64,000 bases of DNA from Azorinus chamasolen (taxonomy: Eukaryota > Mollusca > Bivalvia > Cardiida > Solecurtidae), in contig OY755238.1 of assembly GCA_963576725.1 (NCBI GenBank), positions 28,415,201 to 28,479,200 on the forward strand, in the 5' to 3' direction. The translations under genes and the position numbers were made by a program. Positions 23,346 through 34,214 of the stretch are shown here, piece by piece. Under the pieces are notes generated by a model. It did not search any database. It saw only the letters and a program-made list of their open reading frames with translations, and was not told where the DNA came from. Each line of letters opens with the position of its first letter. Positions within the stretch are counted from its first letter, which is position 1.

Positions 23346-23880
23346 CTATCAATATTAAGTGTGATTAACACTTTGTGGTTACTAAGGACATGTATAGTGC
23401 TATCGGACTTCTTGCAATGAACTCAATTCAATGCGCATAAGGTCCACGTGCAAAACTGATGTTTTATGCTAAGCTGCATTTTAGTGATACCCTGGCGTGC
23501 AAGAAGATAAACTTGCATTTGATGTGATACACATTTTAAATTTTTAAATCGCACTTATAAAAAAATCAACAACTAAAATATCAAGTTTCTTTTGTTTTGG
23601 TTTAGTACATTTGCAAATTGGTAAGACATGAGTAGTTTTCCTTATATCTGCAACATCTCCCACACAGCAATAAGGAATGTATTTCTGTGCGATGTCTTTA
23701 ATGACATTAAAGTTAAACTACAACAGTTTCTGAATAACACAATTGATTAAATCATGCCTTGAACTCACAAACATGAATGCTGATAGTAGTTATGTTAATT
23801 TCAAATAGACACTGTTTGGAAATCCATAATACTGGCAATGCTGCAGATTAAAAGTCTCTTGATTTCCTGTTTTGTTTCAG
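23346..23880. other. Intron 4, distal part
   Basis: No element recognised. The last ~30 nt form the polypyrimidine tract that is duplicated before exon 6. Confidence 0.4.
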
Positions 23881-24000
23881 GAACAAAAATCAGCGAAACC
23901 ACCCAGCAACATGCTTCATTTCAAGTTCCGCCTGGTGGTGGTGGTGGTGGTGGTGGTCGTTTTGGTGGTGGTGATGGTGGTCGTGGTGGTGGTGGTGGTG
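23881..24000 (+). CDS. TEP/A2M-family gene, exon 5 (glycine-rich bait-like cassette)
   Basis: The exon runs from TTGTTTCAG| to |GTAAGC, 120 nt, phase 1 in and phase 1 out, so it can be skipped without a frameshift. It encodes GTKISETTQQHASFQVPP followed by a run of about 20 Gly broken by RF, D and R, all from an imperfect GGT repeat. It lies between DAGL (exon 4) and FPETWLW (exon 7), where A2M proteins carry the protease bait and complement proteins carry the anaphylatoxin domain. No anaphylatoxin cysteine pattern is present. The opposite-strand poly-His reading of the same repeat is an artefact. Confidence 0.7.
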
Positions 24001-24292
24001 GTAAGCTTTAGTATTGCTGCTTTCAAAGACAATGCTACGTCGGGGTACATCATTTTGTACACGAGCAGATATGAACCAGTAGCAATTTAATTCGTCCGAT
24101 CTTGCTTGACTCAAGCTTACATCTAATATATTGCATATTTTCCCAGACTGTGTGTTTGTCAAATACTATTGAAATGTCTTGAACACATAAACATGTATAT
24201 TGTTAGTAATTATAATTCATTTATTCATTCAGAATTTGCCGTACAGAAACTTAAACGTAATGGATGGGTTAGAGTCAAATATACAGTGTAAT

Positions 24293-24640
24293 TATATTCT
24301 GAAAATGGGTGATGCCTCGAAAGCAAAAGTAGAAATGCAAAGCAGAGAAAATTGCAAGACTCGGTTTTATTGAGTCTGTTCATGAATAGTAATTAAAAGT
24401 GCAACACTACTCACGCCCCCTAGCACCGGCTTAAGCAGTATTCAATTTTCAAAACTAATAACATGAAAACTAATGATCCCGAAGGACCAGAAAATATAAC
24501 AACACTGAGAATGAAGTGCGGGGCGACTTTTTACGGCCGCCACACAAGCACTTAACACCTGCTGTTGTGAAGTACATATATTCTGAAAATGGGCGATCCC
24601 TCGAAAGCAAAAGTAAAAATGCAAAAAAGAGATAGGGGAA
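24293..24640 (+). repeat. R1 repeat, full unit plus partial second unit
   Basis: ATTCTGAAAATGGGTGATGC at about 24297 recurs at about 24575 (GGGCGATCCC variant), giving a period of about 279 nt. The second unit stops after roughly 60 nt. Confidence 0.75.
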
Positions 24641-24729
24641 TCCTTAATTGAAGGCAATCTTATACAACAAGTTATTATTGTATCAATAGTAAATAGCAAC
24701 CTATTTCTTGATTTTCTATTTTGTTTCAG

Positions 24730-24765
24730 GAACTTTGTCCGGGGTAGTCCTTCTGTTGCAAAATT
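24730..24765 (+). CDS. TEP/A2M-family gene, candidate 36-nt exon 6 (bait-like cassette)
   Basis: A micro-exon between TTTTGTTTCAG and GTAAGT, phase 1 in and phase 1 out, encoding G-TLSGVVLLLQN. Its flanks are diverged duplicates of the exon 5 flanks. The polypyrimidine tract and acceptor with GGAAC just inside match exon 5. The intron start TTGCTGCTTTCAAAGACAATG follows both donors. It may be a tandem-duplicated alternative cassette, or a decayed duplicate no longer spliced. Confidence 0.45.
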
Positions 24766-24830
24766 GTAAGTATTAGTTTTGCTGCTTTCAAAGACAATGT
24801 TAAATTGGGGAACGTCATTTTGTTGCGGAC

Positions 24831-25829
24831 AGACGAGCTTCAAACCTTTAGTTTCGATATTTTGTACAATGCATTTTATTAAATAAACCACAGGAAAAAA
24901 TATCACTGTTACTAGCCATATTGATATAAGTGACGAAGGATATACTGTGAAAAAACTTGAGCAGAAAACATTGCATGTACCGTATTTATTTTCTTGAATA
25001 AATGGAGCAACATTGTTTAAGGTCGATATCGTAAGACATATATTTGTGTGAACAGTTCTTGATTCTTATATCGATGAACAAAGCAACATGTAACATAATC
25101 TTTAAGACAAACTCCAATTGTGGAAGTATCCCAGAATCAAATTTTTAATTTCGACTGACCGACTTTCTACCCATCCGTCCATCTACAAACATAAGTATCT
25201 TGTCTAGAATAATCTTCTTTTAGGTTTTGATTTAAAGTCATTTTGTCAAAATACCCAATAGTTGCCAGGAACGACCATTATTCAACAACATCATAATTAC
25301 TTAAAGTTTAAGTTAGCACTCCTAGGTTAAAATAGTACGCTTATGTTTAGAGTTCCATGGCAATGTTAGTAGAACTTATTCAGTACCATCGTTGTGTTGT
25401 CAATTACTAATGTGTTTTTCTGTTCTTGTCAGTGCCACAAAACAAATCCTCCTTGAAGGTCAGACATAAGGCCGAATAATACATGAGTGCGTAAATGCAA
25501 TAAAGCACTATATAATAATAAAATGTTTAAAACATCGAATCAAATAATCGATATTTTGACAGTTCCAATATTTTTTACGTTTAATTTCTTAACAATGTCT
25601 TTACCGGAGGAAAAGAAATATTCATAGGATAGTTTATTAAGATTGGAATAACCTGTTATAATTCCAAGAGCGGTGTTTTAAAAACGTTTACAGAATATTA
25701 TAATTTATCATATAGTGGTTTTATAACTCTGACGCAAATTTGTAGTCACCTTGTAGTACCTCTTCACATTCTCATTTAGAGACAAATAATAAAACACGAT
25801 TATGTTATTATAATCTTAGTCTGAGTGTA
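24831..25829. other. Intron 6, nothing firm
   Basis: Near 25478-25500 a phrase ATGCAATAAAGCACTATATA resembles the end of a SINE/LINE tail. Nothing else was recognised. Confidence 0.4.
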
Positions 25830-26164
25830 AAGTCTGACAGTAGTAGATCTTTCGAAAGAAAAAGCAGCAATGCCGAAAATTGCCGACTTGGTTTTATTGA
25901 GTCTGTTCATGAGCAGCAATCAAACGTGCAACACTGCTCACATCCCCTAGCACCGGCTTAAGGTGTTTTCAATTTTCAAAACAACTAACGAAACTAATGA
26001 TCCTGAGGGACCAGGAAGTAAAAAACACTGATAATGAAGAACGGGGCGACTTTTTACGGCCGTTACACAAGCACTGTTGTTGTGAAGTACATAAAGTCTG
26101 AAAGTAGGGGATCCTTCGAAAGCAAAAGCAGCAATACAAAAAGAGAAAATTGCAGACTCCAACA
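25830..26164 (+). repeat. R1 repeat, full unit plus partial second unit
   Basis: The unit start at 25830 repeats at about 26097 after CTGTTGTTGTGAAGTACATA. It is cut at GCAGACTCC by the following Naiad A copy. Confidence 0.7.
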
Positions 26165-27121
26165 TGCAGGCTTCCTTTTTAGATTTGAATCTTTCGATCA
26201 CTAATGATAAAGTTTCGTCTAAAATATACGATAAAAGGTAATATATCGATTTAAAAATTGTTAATTATCCTTCTCTAGATGGAGATGTTCCCCGGTCTAC
26301 ATCTTTTGGGGTTTACATTTCTCAACTTATTCGCTTTGTCCGAGCCTGTCTGTTCTTTGCTAGAGTTTAATAGTCGTAATTTAGTAAATTCTTAAGCAAG
26401 GCTACATAGATCATAAAATTCGGAAAGCCTTTTCACAATTTTATTATCGAAATTTACCCCTAATTAATAAATATAACTGCAATTTACGGACGTTACAGCC
26501 ACAAGGTATTTCTCACCCAGATTTCTACGGTGATGTTATCTACAAACTGAGGAAAATTCGGGGTCATGTCCATTTTCACAATTTGTTTATTAAACGCATT
26601 AACATTTTTAGGAAGAAACGTTATTGATCCTATGATATTGTAATACACTGAATGTTTGGTTATCGACCCCTTTACAGTCGGTCGCTTCCCTCTTTGATTG
26701 CACGATGACAGGATAGTACTCTATGATGGTATACTCTTAAACCCAGAAATGGGATGAGTTTACAAGACTCATGTATTGCCTTTTCTCTTTCGTGTCCTTA
26801 ACGGTTTCCCTGCAGTTGCTCTGTCTTCAGCAAAGTCATTGAGTACATATTTGACAGACTTTCACAGTTGGCATGCTATGTTTTACATTTTGTACTGTGA
26901 TTACTGTCTTCTATGTTTTGGGGGAAGTCTGTCGGGGATACCTTTATTTACAATGTTTGTTTAGCTAGGGTGACTTTGAGATAAAAGTGAGGTTAGGACG
27001 TTCGCAAACCGGTTTAAACCTCCCAGTGGTGGTTTTGCTACTGACCGTGCCAAGGCGGTACTCTCCTTGTCACCCTTACTTTTGTTTGTCTTGTGTCTTT
27101 GTGCTTGTGCATTTGTTCATA
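26165..27121 (+). mobile_element. Naiad-type PLE family A, RT C-terminal part and 3' region
   Basis: Decayed + strand coding for DLNLSITNDKVSSKIYDKR, GDVPRSTSFGVYISQLIRF, KQGYIDHKIRKAFSQFYYRN and GHVHFHNLFIKRINIF, then the 3' region with a TTTACAATGTTTGTTTAGCT stretch and the AAACCGGTTTAAACC / CTGACCGTGCCAAGGCGGTA block. Truncated at both ends and with frame breaks. Confidence 0.8.
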
Positions 27122-27422
27122 TAATCTGAAAACGGGTGAGCCCTAGAAAGCAGAAGTAGAAATGCAAAAAGAGAAAATTGCAGACTCGGTTTTATTGAGT
27201 CTGTTCATGAGTAGTTATTAAAAGTGCAACACTACTCACGCCCCCTAGCACCGGCTTAAGCGGTATTCAATTTTCAAAACGATTAACATCAAAACTAATG
27301 ATCCCGAAGGACCAGAAAATATAACAACACTGAGAATGAAGTACGGGGCGACTTTTTACGACCGCCACACAAGCACTTAACACCTGCTGTTGTGAAGTAC
27401 ATATAATCTGAAAATGGGTGAT
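27122..27422 (+). repeat. R1 repeat, full unit plus 18-nt partial second unit
   Basis: ATAATCTGAAAACGGGTGAG at about 27121 recurs at about 27404 (period about 283). The repeat is then interrupted by Naiad tail sequence. Confidence 0.75.
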
Positions 27423-27640
27423 GTTTGTTTCTGGTGTGTGTGTGTGTGTGTTTGTTGGTATTTTCTGTGTTCCTCTCGCGCGTGTGTGTGTGTGATTGGT
27501 CGCTGTCGTCTTTCGATGGCTGTATGTATGTGTGTGTATGTGTATGAATTGCTATATTAATTACTTTCTATCGGTGTTTTTGTGATGGTGGTGTTTTTTG
27601 TGTGGCTTTTCCTGCTTGACTTTCCTACTTTTTCATTTAT
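27423..27640 (+). mobile_element. Naiad-type PLE family A, diverged 3' tail
   Basis: (GT)n-rich tail ending GTGTGGCTTTTCCTGCTTGA CTTTCC, then TACTTTTTCATTTA, the sense form of the family A terminus. R1 resumes at TTGAGTCTGTTC. Confidence 0.7.
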
Positions 27641-27760
27641 TGAGTCTGTTCATGAGCAGCAATCAAAAGTACAACACTTCTCACGTCCATTAGCACCGAC
27701 TTAAGCGGTCTTAAATTTTCAAAACAAATAACATCGAAACTAATGATCCCGAAGGACCAG
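27641..27760 (+). repeat. R1 repeat, internal part
   Basis: Starts exactly at TTGAGTCTGTTCATGAGCAG and continues through TAGCACCGACTTAAGCGGT to CCCGAAGGACCAG, where a family A RT begins. Confidence 0.7.
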
Positions 27761-27784
27761 TAAGTTTGGTCTAAGTTCGAGTGT

Positions 27785-28745
27785 ACTCAATGTTTTGAAT
27801 CTTTCAATTACAAATGATAAAGTTTCGTCCAAATTACATGTATACGATAAAAGAGAAGATTTTAATTTTAAAATTGTTAATTTACCTTTTCTAGATGGAG
27901 ATGTGACCCATTCTACATCTTATGGGGTTTATTTTTCTCAACTTATTCGGTTTGCCCGAATTTGTTCTTTGCTTGAAGATTTTAACAGTCGTAATTTAGT
28001 TATAACGGATAAACTTCTTAAGCAGGGTTACAGATATCACAAACTTCTGAAAACGAAAATTTCGAGGTCATATCCATTTCATGACTTAAAATATTTAAGA
28101 AGAAAGTTTATGATCCTATTATATTGCAACGCACTGCATGTTTGGTTATCGACCCTTTTACAGTCGGTAGCTACGCTTCCCTCTCTGCTTGCGCGATGAC
28201 AGGCCGAGGGTAGTACTCTATGATGGTATACACTTAAACTCGGATACGGGATGAGCTTGCCAGACTCATGTATTACTTTTTCCCTGGCGTGTCCTTAACG
28301 GCTTACCTGCAGGTGCTCTGACTTCAGCAAAGTCATTGAGTACATATTTGACGGATTGTCACAGTTATTATGCTATGGGTGGGTCCGGCGGGGATACCTT
28401 TATTTACACTATTTGTTGAGCTAGGGTGACTTTGAGAGAAGTGTGAGATTAGGATGTCCGTAAACCGGTTTAACCCCCAGTGGTGTTTTTGCTACTGTCC
28501 GTGCCAAGGCTGTACTCTCTGTCACCCTTCCTTTTGTTTGCCTTGCGTCTTTGTGCTTGTGATTTTGTTCATGTGTGGAGTGTTTGTCTCTGGTTCTTGT
28601 GTGTCTGTTGGTGTTTTCTGTGTTCATCTCGTGTGTGAGTGTGCGTTTGGGTGTGTGGTTGTGTGTATATGTGTGTCATGCTGTCTATCGCTGTTTTGGT
28701 GGTGGTTGCGTCTTGTATGTGGCTTTGCCTGTTTGACTATCATCA
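27785..28745 (+). mobile_element. Naiad-type PLE family A, RT C-terminal part plus 3' tail
   Basis: A continuous frame from 27795 to 28199 gives NLSITNDKVSSKLHVYDKRE, YGVYFSQLIRFARICSLLED and NLVITDKLLKQGYRYHKL, homologous to the other A copies. It then has a deletion relative to 13975-14424. The 3' tail from about 28200 contains the AAACCGGTTTAACCCC block and ends near 28740. The Cys/Val-rich open frame at 28454-28774 is tail translation. Confidence 0.85.
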
Positions 28746-28920
28746 ATTTCAGTACATCTTGTTCTGAAAATTGAATACCGCTTAAGCCGGTGCTAGGGGG
28801 CGTGAGCAGTGTTGCACTTTCAATTACTGCTCATGAACAGACTCAATAAAACCGAGTCTGCAATTTTCTCTTTCTGTGTTGCAATTTTTGCTTTCGGGAG
28901 ATCACCCCCCCTTCAGAATT
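28746..28920 (-). repeat. R1 repeat fragment (-)
   Basis: GAATACCGCTTAAGCCGGTG, GAGCAGTGTTGCACTTTCAA and CAATAAAACCGAGTCTGCAA in antisense. Inverted relative to the R1 copies just upstream. Confidence 0.75.
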
Positions 28921-29639
28921 TATTTACTACATTTCCATTTATATTTTCTGTCTGTATCATTAGCGAATGAAACACCATTGTTCCTAGTGATTATGGCGAC
29001 GTCTATGTACATAATGCATGGCCATAATTTTACTTACATTAGCAGCACCCTTGACAAAATTCATTCTTTATAGCGGGGACACAAATATCCTAGATATTGA
29101 TTGGTACATATTGGCCATGGTTACCCTTTCTCATTCAATAATGCACTCATAGACATGTTGGGGCTACAACTATCCATATGTTACAACTAATATGGTTATT
29201 TATTTATACACTAATGTTTTGCCATTTACTGACGATCATGAGTTGAAAATGTACCACAGGGCATAAATGACACTAACATATAGTACTGACATAAATGTCC
29301 TTCCTGCACGAAGGCAACCTATCCTACATATTGTACACTTGTTGAAACAGACTAACATGGACTCTGTAACCATCAAAAGGATTGAGTGTGCTGCACAAAT
29401 TATTCATGGCAATCACAGTCCCTTCATCCGATGATTTTTTATGGGATATTCACTGTCGCCATTCGTCCCTTCATCTACCAGGTTCGGGTTCAGCCAGCCA
29501 GCACTGGTATATCTTCTCCAACTGCCGTTTCTCACGACAGAAGAAATGTGCCTACAATATAGTACATCTGTTCAATTTACATAATGGCTTGAACAATGAG
29601 CTATAAAATACTTTCAAGAAGGGCAAGAAAGCCAATGAT

Positions 29640-30062
29640 TGGTATTTGAATGACTTAATGAAAGACAACAACTGTTGGAAACCATACACGTTTGTTTACG
29701 AGCAAGTCAGGTGATTATTCGGAGTGGGGCTTGAGGGATGAGATCAGAAATATTGATACAAAACATAAAGTCGCAATACCAAACCAGCAGTTCTTCTCTG
29801 TCTTTACATATGAAAATCAATCTCTGCTGCCAGGTATTGAAATGTCCCCTTGTTCTGATACCCTCCTTTTTCATATCACGGTACATGGTATATGCAAGCT
29901 TCTACAGGGCCTTGATTTCCGCACAGATACCTGTCCAGACACCATCTCATTTAAAGAGATGACAAACTCGCTGACTCCCGCCCTTTCTGTTACCAGGGTA
30001 AAGTCCCAAGTAATTGGAAGACTGCCAATTTACAAGGAAACGGACACGACTTACCAGTAACT
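29640..30062 (+). pseudogene. Unrecognised degraded coding-like region
   Basis: A frame of 122 codons (29692-30060) follows a segment reading KGKKANDWYLNDLMKDNNCW then KPYTFVYEQ in another frame. Composition looks protein-like, but I do not recognise the family, and no splice sites link it to the TEP gene. It could be a decayed transposon protein. Low certainty. Confidence 0.15.
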
Positions 30063-30734
30063 TCATCATACACATTGAACTTTGTAGTACAATGACATAT
30101 TCAGCACACACTAGTATCGTTTCAAGACACAACGCTTCTTTGAAATGATCTGGTGTTAGGTCTTGACCAGTCGCATCAGACTAACACAGCTTTGCTGGAT
30201 TGTTTCCAAAGCATTAGACAAAATGTCAAACACGTTTTTCTTACACGTCATTGTATTTGTTGAAAATGCTTGACTGGATCCAGCCGTATCTCTGACAAAG
30301 CAGCCAACAGGTCAAGCTGGAGTGAACACCGATAACATAAGGTGTTCCTGAAAGTATCGATCTACGTCAACTCATTTATACGATTGACCTACAGGAATGC
30401 ATACGCTCTTTGCTGTCCACACTTTGCTGAAGACGCACGTTTGAAGAGAAAAACGTATCAGCAACAAGAGGAAGAACAATAAAGAAGCCACATGCATTGG
30501 GAAATTGTATTGCAAACCTATCTCGACATTATCACAAAGAATGTAAGTTGATCCAAAGCATTTCCAAGCAGGAACCATAGATTTTTACAAAGTCAACCAA
30601 GGAGGGATGCCTATTACATATTAACCTGGGATTGGAAAGCCTCTTACAGAGACACAAACAAGCATAGGCTGTGATGTACACAGGACCAAGTTTCATGGCG
30701 AATATATTGTCTATCTGTAAATATCACCTGGAAG

Positions 30735-30925
30735 TACATGCATGAGTCATGCAGGAAACACAACATACAAATCACATAACCACCCAAACAGCACCACGAC
30801 GAAGAACAGCAAATGCTCATGCATATAAAAGACACAAAGAGACACACATATATAACAAACAACCAATAGGGGGAGATGGAAGAATTGCCTTGGAACGGTC
30901 AGTGACAAATGTCACACAACCAGAT
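30735..30925 (-). mobile_element. Naiad-type PLE, family B-like 3' tail
   Basis: ATGAGTCATGCAGGAAACAC end to GGGGGAGATGGAAGAATTGC CTTGGAACGGTCAGTGACA. Truncated after the conserved block. Confidence 0.75.
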
Positions 30926-31029
30926 CATCAAACAATATATCCCATCTTTCAAGGATTTGGATATCAGCTGTCCCATAAACATCATCTGTCTGTACTTTTT
31001 AACGTATTGTATTTAAAATAGATTGCTTT

Positions 31030-31145
31030 AAAGCGCCAGTCACTGCGAATGGAATACGGGTTGACGTTTTACGGCCTCCACACGAGTACCTATCATCAGT
31101 TGTGAAGTACATACTTCTAAAAGTAGATCCTTCAAACACAGGTTA
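31030..31145 (+). repeat. Diverged R1 3' part
   Basis: ACGGGTTGACGTTTTACGGC, CCACACGAGTACC and GTTGTGAAGTACATACTTCT correspond to the end of R1. Confidence 0.5.
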
Positions 31146-31179
31146 AAGTATTTTCTAACCTCATAATTGTCTCAATATC

Positions 31180-31910
31180 ACCATAGTTAAACGAACAGTG
31201 TAAATAAAGGTATCCCCGCCAGATTAATACACAACATAGAGGACGGCCAACATATGACAGTATGTAAAACATAGCATTAAAACAATCGCGGAAGTCCGTC
31301 ATGTATGTACCCAATGACTTTGCTGAAACCAGCAATTGCACAGAAGACAGTAAATGCATGCCAGAGAAAAGGCAACGCATGAGTCCTGTAAGCTCCTCCC
31401 GTGTGCGGATTTAAGAGTAAACCATCATACAGTACTACCCTCTGTCTGTCATCATGCGAGCAAAGAGTTAAGGGTGGCTTCCATACAACGCGTTGCAGCA
31501 TAATGAGGTCATAACATTTCGTCATAAAAGTTGTAATGCGTTTGATAAACATATTCTGAAAATAGTTATGACTCAGAAGATTGTAGATTAGGTCACTACA
31601 AAATTATTGGTAAGAAATACCTTGTTGCTTTAACGTCCTTGGATTTGAATATAATGAATATAATGGGAGGTAAATGTCGACAATGAAAGTTTGAGAACGT
31701 TTTCCGGATTTTCTGATTTCTGTAACCTTGCAAAAGACCTTGATCATTTATAATGGAAAACATTCTAGCAAAAAACAGGCGTGAGTAACCCGAATAAGTT
31801 AAAAAACATAAGATGTAGCACGCGGTACATCTCCATCTAGAATAGTGTAATTCACAACTTCCTTTTTGTCGTATTATTTGGAAATATTGGAATCTAAAAA
31901 GGACGCTTTC
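31180..31910 (-). mobile_element. Naiad-type PLE family A, heavily decayed
   Basis: - strand pieces FIKRITTFMTKCYDLIMLQR (31552-31277 frame) and QGYRNQKIRKTFSNFHCRHL (31919-31596 frame) match the shared C-terminal RT region with deletions. The 3' non-coding part reaches about 31180. Confidence 0.75.
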
Positions 31911-31911
31911 A

Positions 31912-32100
31912 AAGTACATGTATGAATCATGCAGCAGAAAACATCATATGCGAAACACACAATCGCCCAAATAGCAAAATGACAAATAAGAAAAGGCAAG
32001 TGTACATGCCTATCAAAAGAGAAAAAGAGACAACAAAGAGAAAACAAAACATATGGGGAAAACGGAAGCACCGTATTGAAACGGTCATAGGGGATGGGAC
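31912..32100 (-). mobile_element. Naiad-type PLE, family B-like 3' tail, diverged
   Basis: ATGAATCATGCAGCAGAAAA end, with AAAACATATGGGGAAAACGG and CGTATTGAAACGGTCA matching the tail block loosely. Confidence 0.6.
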
Positions 32101-32394
32101 GTTTAATGAAAAGTAGTAAAGCAAGCAGGAAAAGACACACACATGCAGCTGAAACACACACGCGCGCACACACAAACAAAAGTGACGAAAACATCAAACA
32201 GAAACAAACGAACAAACATAAAAACAAGGTCGGTGAAGAGTGAAGCGCATTGGACCTGTCAGTAGCAAACCACCACTGGGTTTTAAACCAATTCACAGAC
32301 GACCTAAATTCACGCTCATCTCAAAGTCAGCCTAGCTTAACAGATTTCCACAAAACATAGAAGACGGTAAGGTAGCACAGGACAAAGTGTAAAA
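32101..32394 (-). mobile_element. Naiad-type PLE, family A 3' tail
   Basis: TTAATGAAAAGTAGTAAAGC end, then GACACACACATGCAGCTGAA. The block with CACCACTGGGTTTTAAACC lies at about 32271-32289 and CAAAGTCAGCCTAGCTT at about 32322. Confidence 0.7.
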
Positions 32395-32850
32395 CCAAGA
32401 GTATGTCCCCTATATTAGTGGCTTCATTCACATGCTGTCTCAGTCCAAATGATTCGAGTGTACTAACATAGTTAACAGTGTTTCTGTCATTTGGACTGTC
32501 AAGGTGGATGTTTAAATCCCCTACAATAACGACCGGTCTGTCGGTGGTGGCAAATTTAGATAAGAAATATGGCCACTTATTCTCAAGAAAAATCCCAGTT
32601 TTTAGACCATTTTCACGTGATGGTCTATAAACAACTACTAGGCGCAGAGTGAAATCTCGGATACTTAAAGTGCAGTCCATGTACTCAAAGTTTGAGAAAT
32701 CATTATCACTTGTTGATGTATGGAGGCGATGTCCAATTGGCACATAGTTTGGTAGTTGTCACAATAGAAGCATTCCTGTTACGTAATAGTTCATAACTTT
32801 GTTGATAAGACAGTGTGTGATAGATGGCAGTTCCGTGATCACGGAAAGGG
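32395..32850 (-). pseudogene. Non-LTR retrotransposon, AP-endonuclease-like (EEP) fragment
   Basis: The - strand frame from 32743 reads LRLVVVYRPSRENGLKTG, then DRPVVIVGDLNIHLDSPNDR and LESFGLRQHVNEATNIG. VVVYRP, GDLNIH and the following spacing are the endonuclease/exonuclease/phosphatase motifs of LINE ORF2. It breaks off before the SDH motif seen in the 59.2-kb copy. The sequence at 32760-32830 is the upstream LINE part shared with 4090-4215. Confidence 0.85.
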
Positions 32851-33150
32851 TTAAAAAAACCACCGACAACCAACCTTAAGTTACGAATTCAGCTAAAAAT
32901 GTATACCTGACATTACCCGGCAACAGAGGTAAAAGTTCTGAAAACATCGACGCTTTTTCACGTGCTTGCAAACAGAGTAGACCCCGGATCAGGATATTCT
33001 CTGTTTTCTTATGAATTTATGTTAGATCTGACTCTACAGTTTTTTCCCCAATACCAAAACACCCTCAGTACATATGCTATTATAAAAAATTAATTTAATA
33101 AATATTATGATATCAGTATGTCTTAGAAGAATAGTCACGGAGTAAAGGGT
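32851..33150 (-). repeat. HP-family MITE, inverted copy of the 2880-3105 unit
   Basis: Contains CGACGCTTTTTCACGTGCTT GCAAACAGAGTAGACCCC and GTTAGATCTGACTCTACAG, the reverse complement of motifs at 2940-3010 and around it. Confidence 0.6.
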
Positions 33151-34200
33151 CCCAGACAATTACGATGTCAACTCTAAGTTCTGGGTGAAATTTCACGCCT
33201 TATGATTTTATATAAATTTGCAACAAATAACGTTTTTGTCATGATTTGCAGTATAATATCCTGTGATAGGAACTTTGTGGTACATCTTTAGAAATGCATG
33301 TACTTTTGTAATCAATTATACCCTTTAGATATGACCCTTTATCAAATACAGTTAATACTTGTGTATTTTACCAATATTTAACTTTTTTCTTATTATAATT
33401 TTGTACTGTGCATTACCCATGCTTTGAAAAGCTTATATCTTTCAATTCCACAGGTTGTCATGTTAAACTGTTGTTATTTTTGTTACATAGCCGGCAAATA
33501 GTTTATTATAGATATGTCGTGTTATTTGTTGTACAACCGACTCCAAATAAAGATGTTTGTATCGTGTAAATTCATCTTCCAGAATCAATTTTCGGTTCAT
33601 GTTTATGTTTTTACACGTACTATCGATGTAATTATCATCAACGATTGCACTATAATCGTTTTTTATTAATTTTAACAGAAGTTTTCAAAGTGCTGTCAAT
33701 GTTTCTGTTATTGTTTACGTATCAGCTGTCAGTCTTTTTGCCCGCCAAGCTTTTCTCGGCTAAGATAACAGGTGCGTGTGACGTCACAGCGATTCGCCCT
33801 ATACTAGTCTGAGCATTCGAATTCATAATTTGTTCTACGAGAATGTTCTACGCTTGAAACCATGCAATTTGTTCCATATACCAAATACCTTTGGTTTCTT
33901 CTACACTGTAACTGGCAGGAGGTCGCGATATGAAATACAGTTAGAGTGACAACCGATACATAAAAACCTATAAGTTGGCTGGGCGCTAGTCAAATGACTA
34001 TGAAAAATGTCAAAGGTGAATATAACAGCAGAGGTCGTGATTAATCTTAATGTAATGTCCAAATTTCTACAATGAGTCAAACTAATTTCTTCTACGGGTA
34101 TAGTGAAACATTAAACCTTCCGCTTGAACTAATTTCAGGTGTCACTTATGGACTAGTTCAGTTTATTTTAATATTAATTTGTTTTGACATCCTTACTCAT
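33151..34200. other. Intron 6, nothing recognised
   Basis: AT-rich; no element, exon or RNA can be supported. Confidence 0.4.
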
Positions 34201-34214
34201 GTTGTGGAGTTTTG

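Noticed and set aside
23890..24162. Poly-His reading frame on the - strand
   Set aside because: It is the antisense of the GGT repeat in TEP exon 5.
25432..25459. Possible third bait cassette (PQNKSSLK) after TTCTTGTCAG
   Set aside because: The exon would end in phase 0, which cannot join exon 7 (phase 1), and its flanks do not match those of exons 5 and 6.
32757..32850. Repeat shared by 4.1 kb and 32.8 kb considered as an independent MITE
   Set aside because: At 32.8 kb it continues directly into the LINE endonuclease frame, so it is better explained as the upstream part of that LINE.
33660..33775. Possible extra phase-1 exon after TTTTAACAG
   Set aside because: The translation is hydrophobic, has no TEP similarity, and would be inserted in the bait region without support from a matching donor phase.
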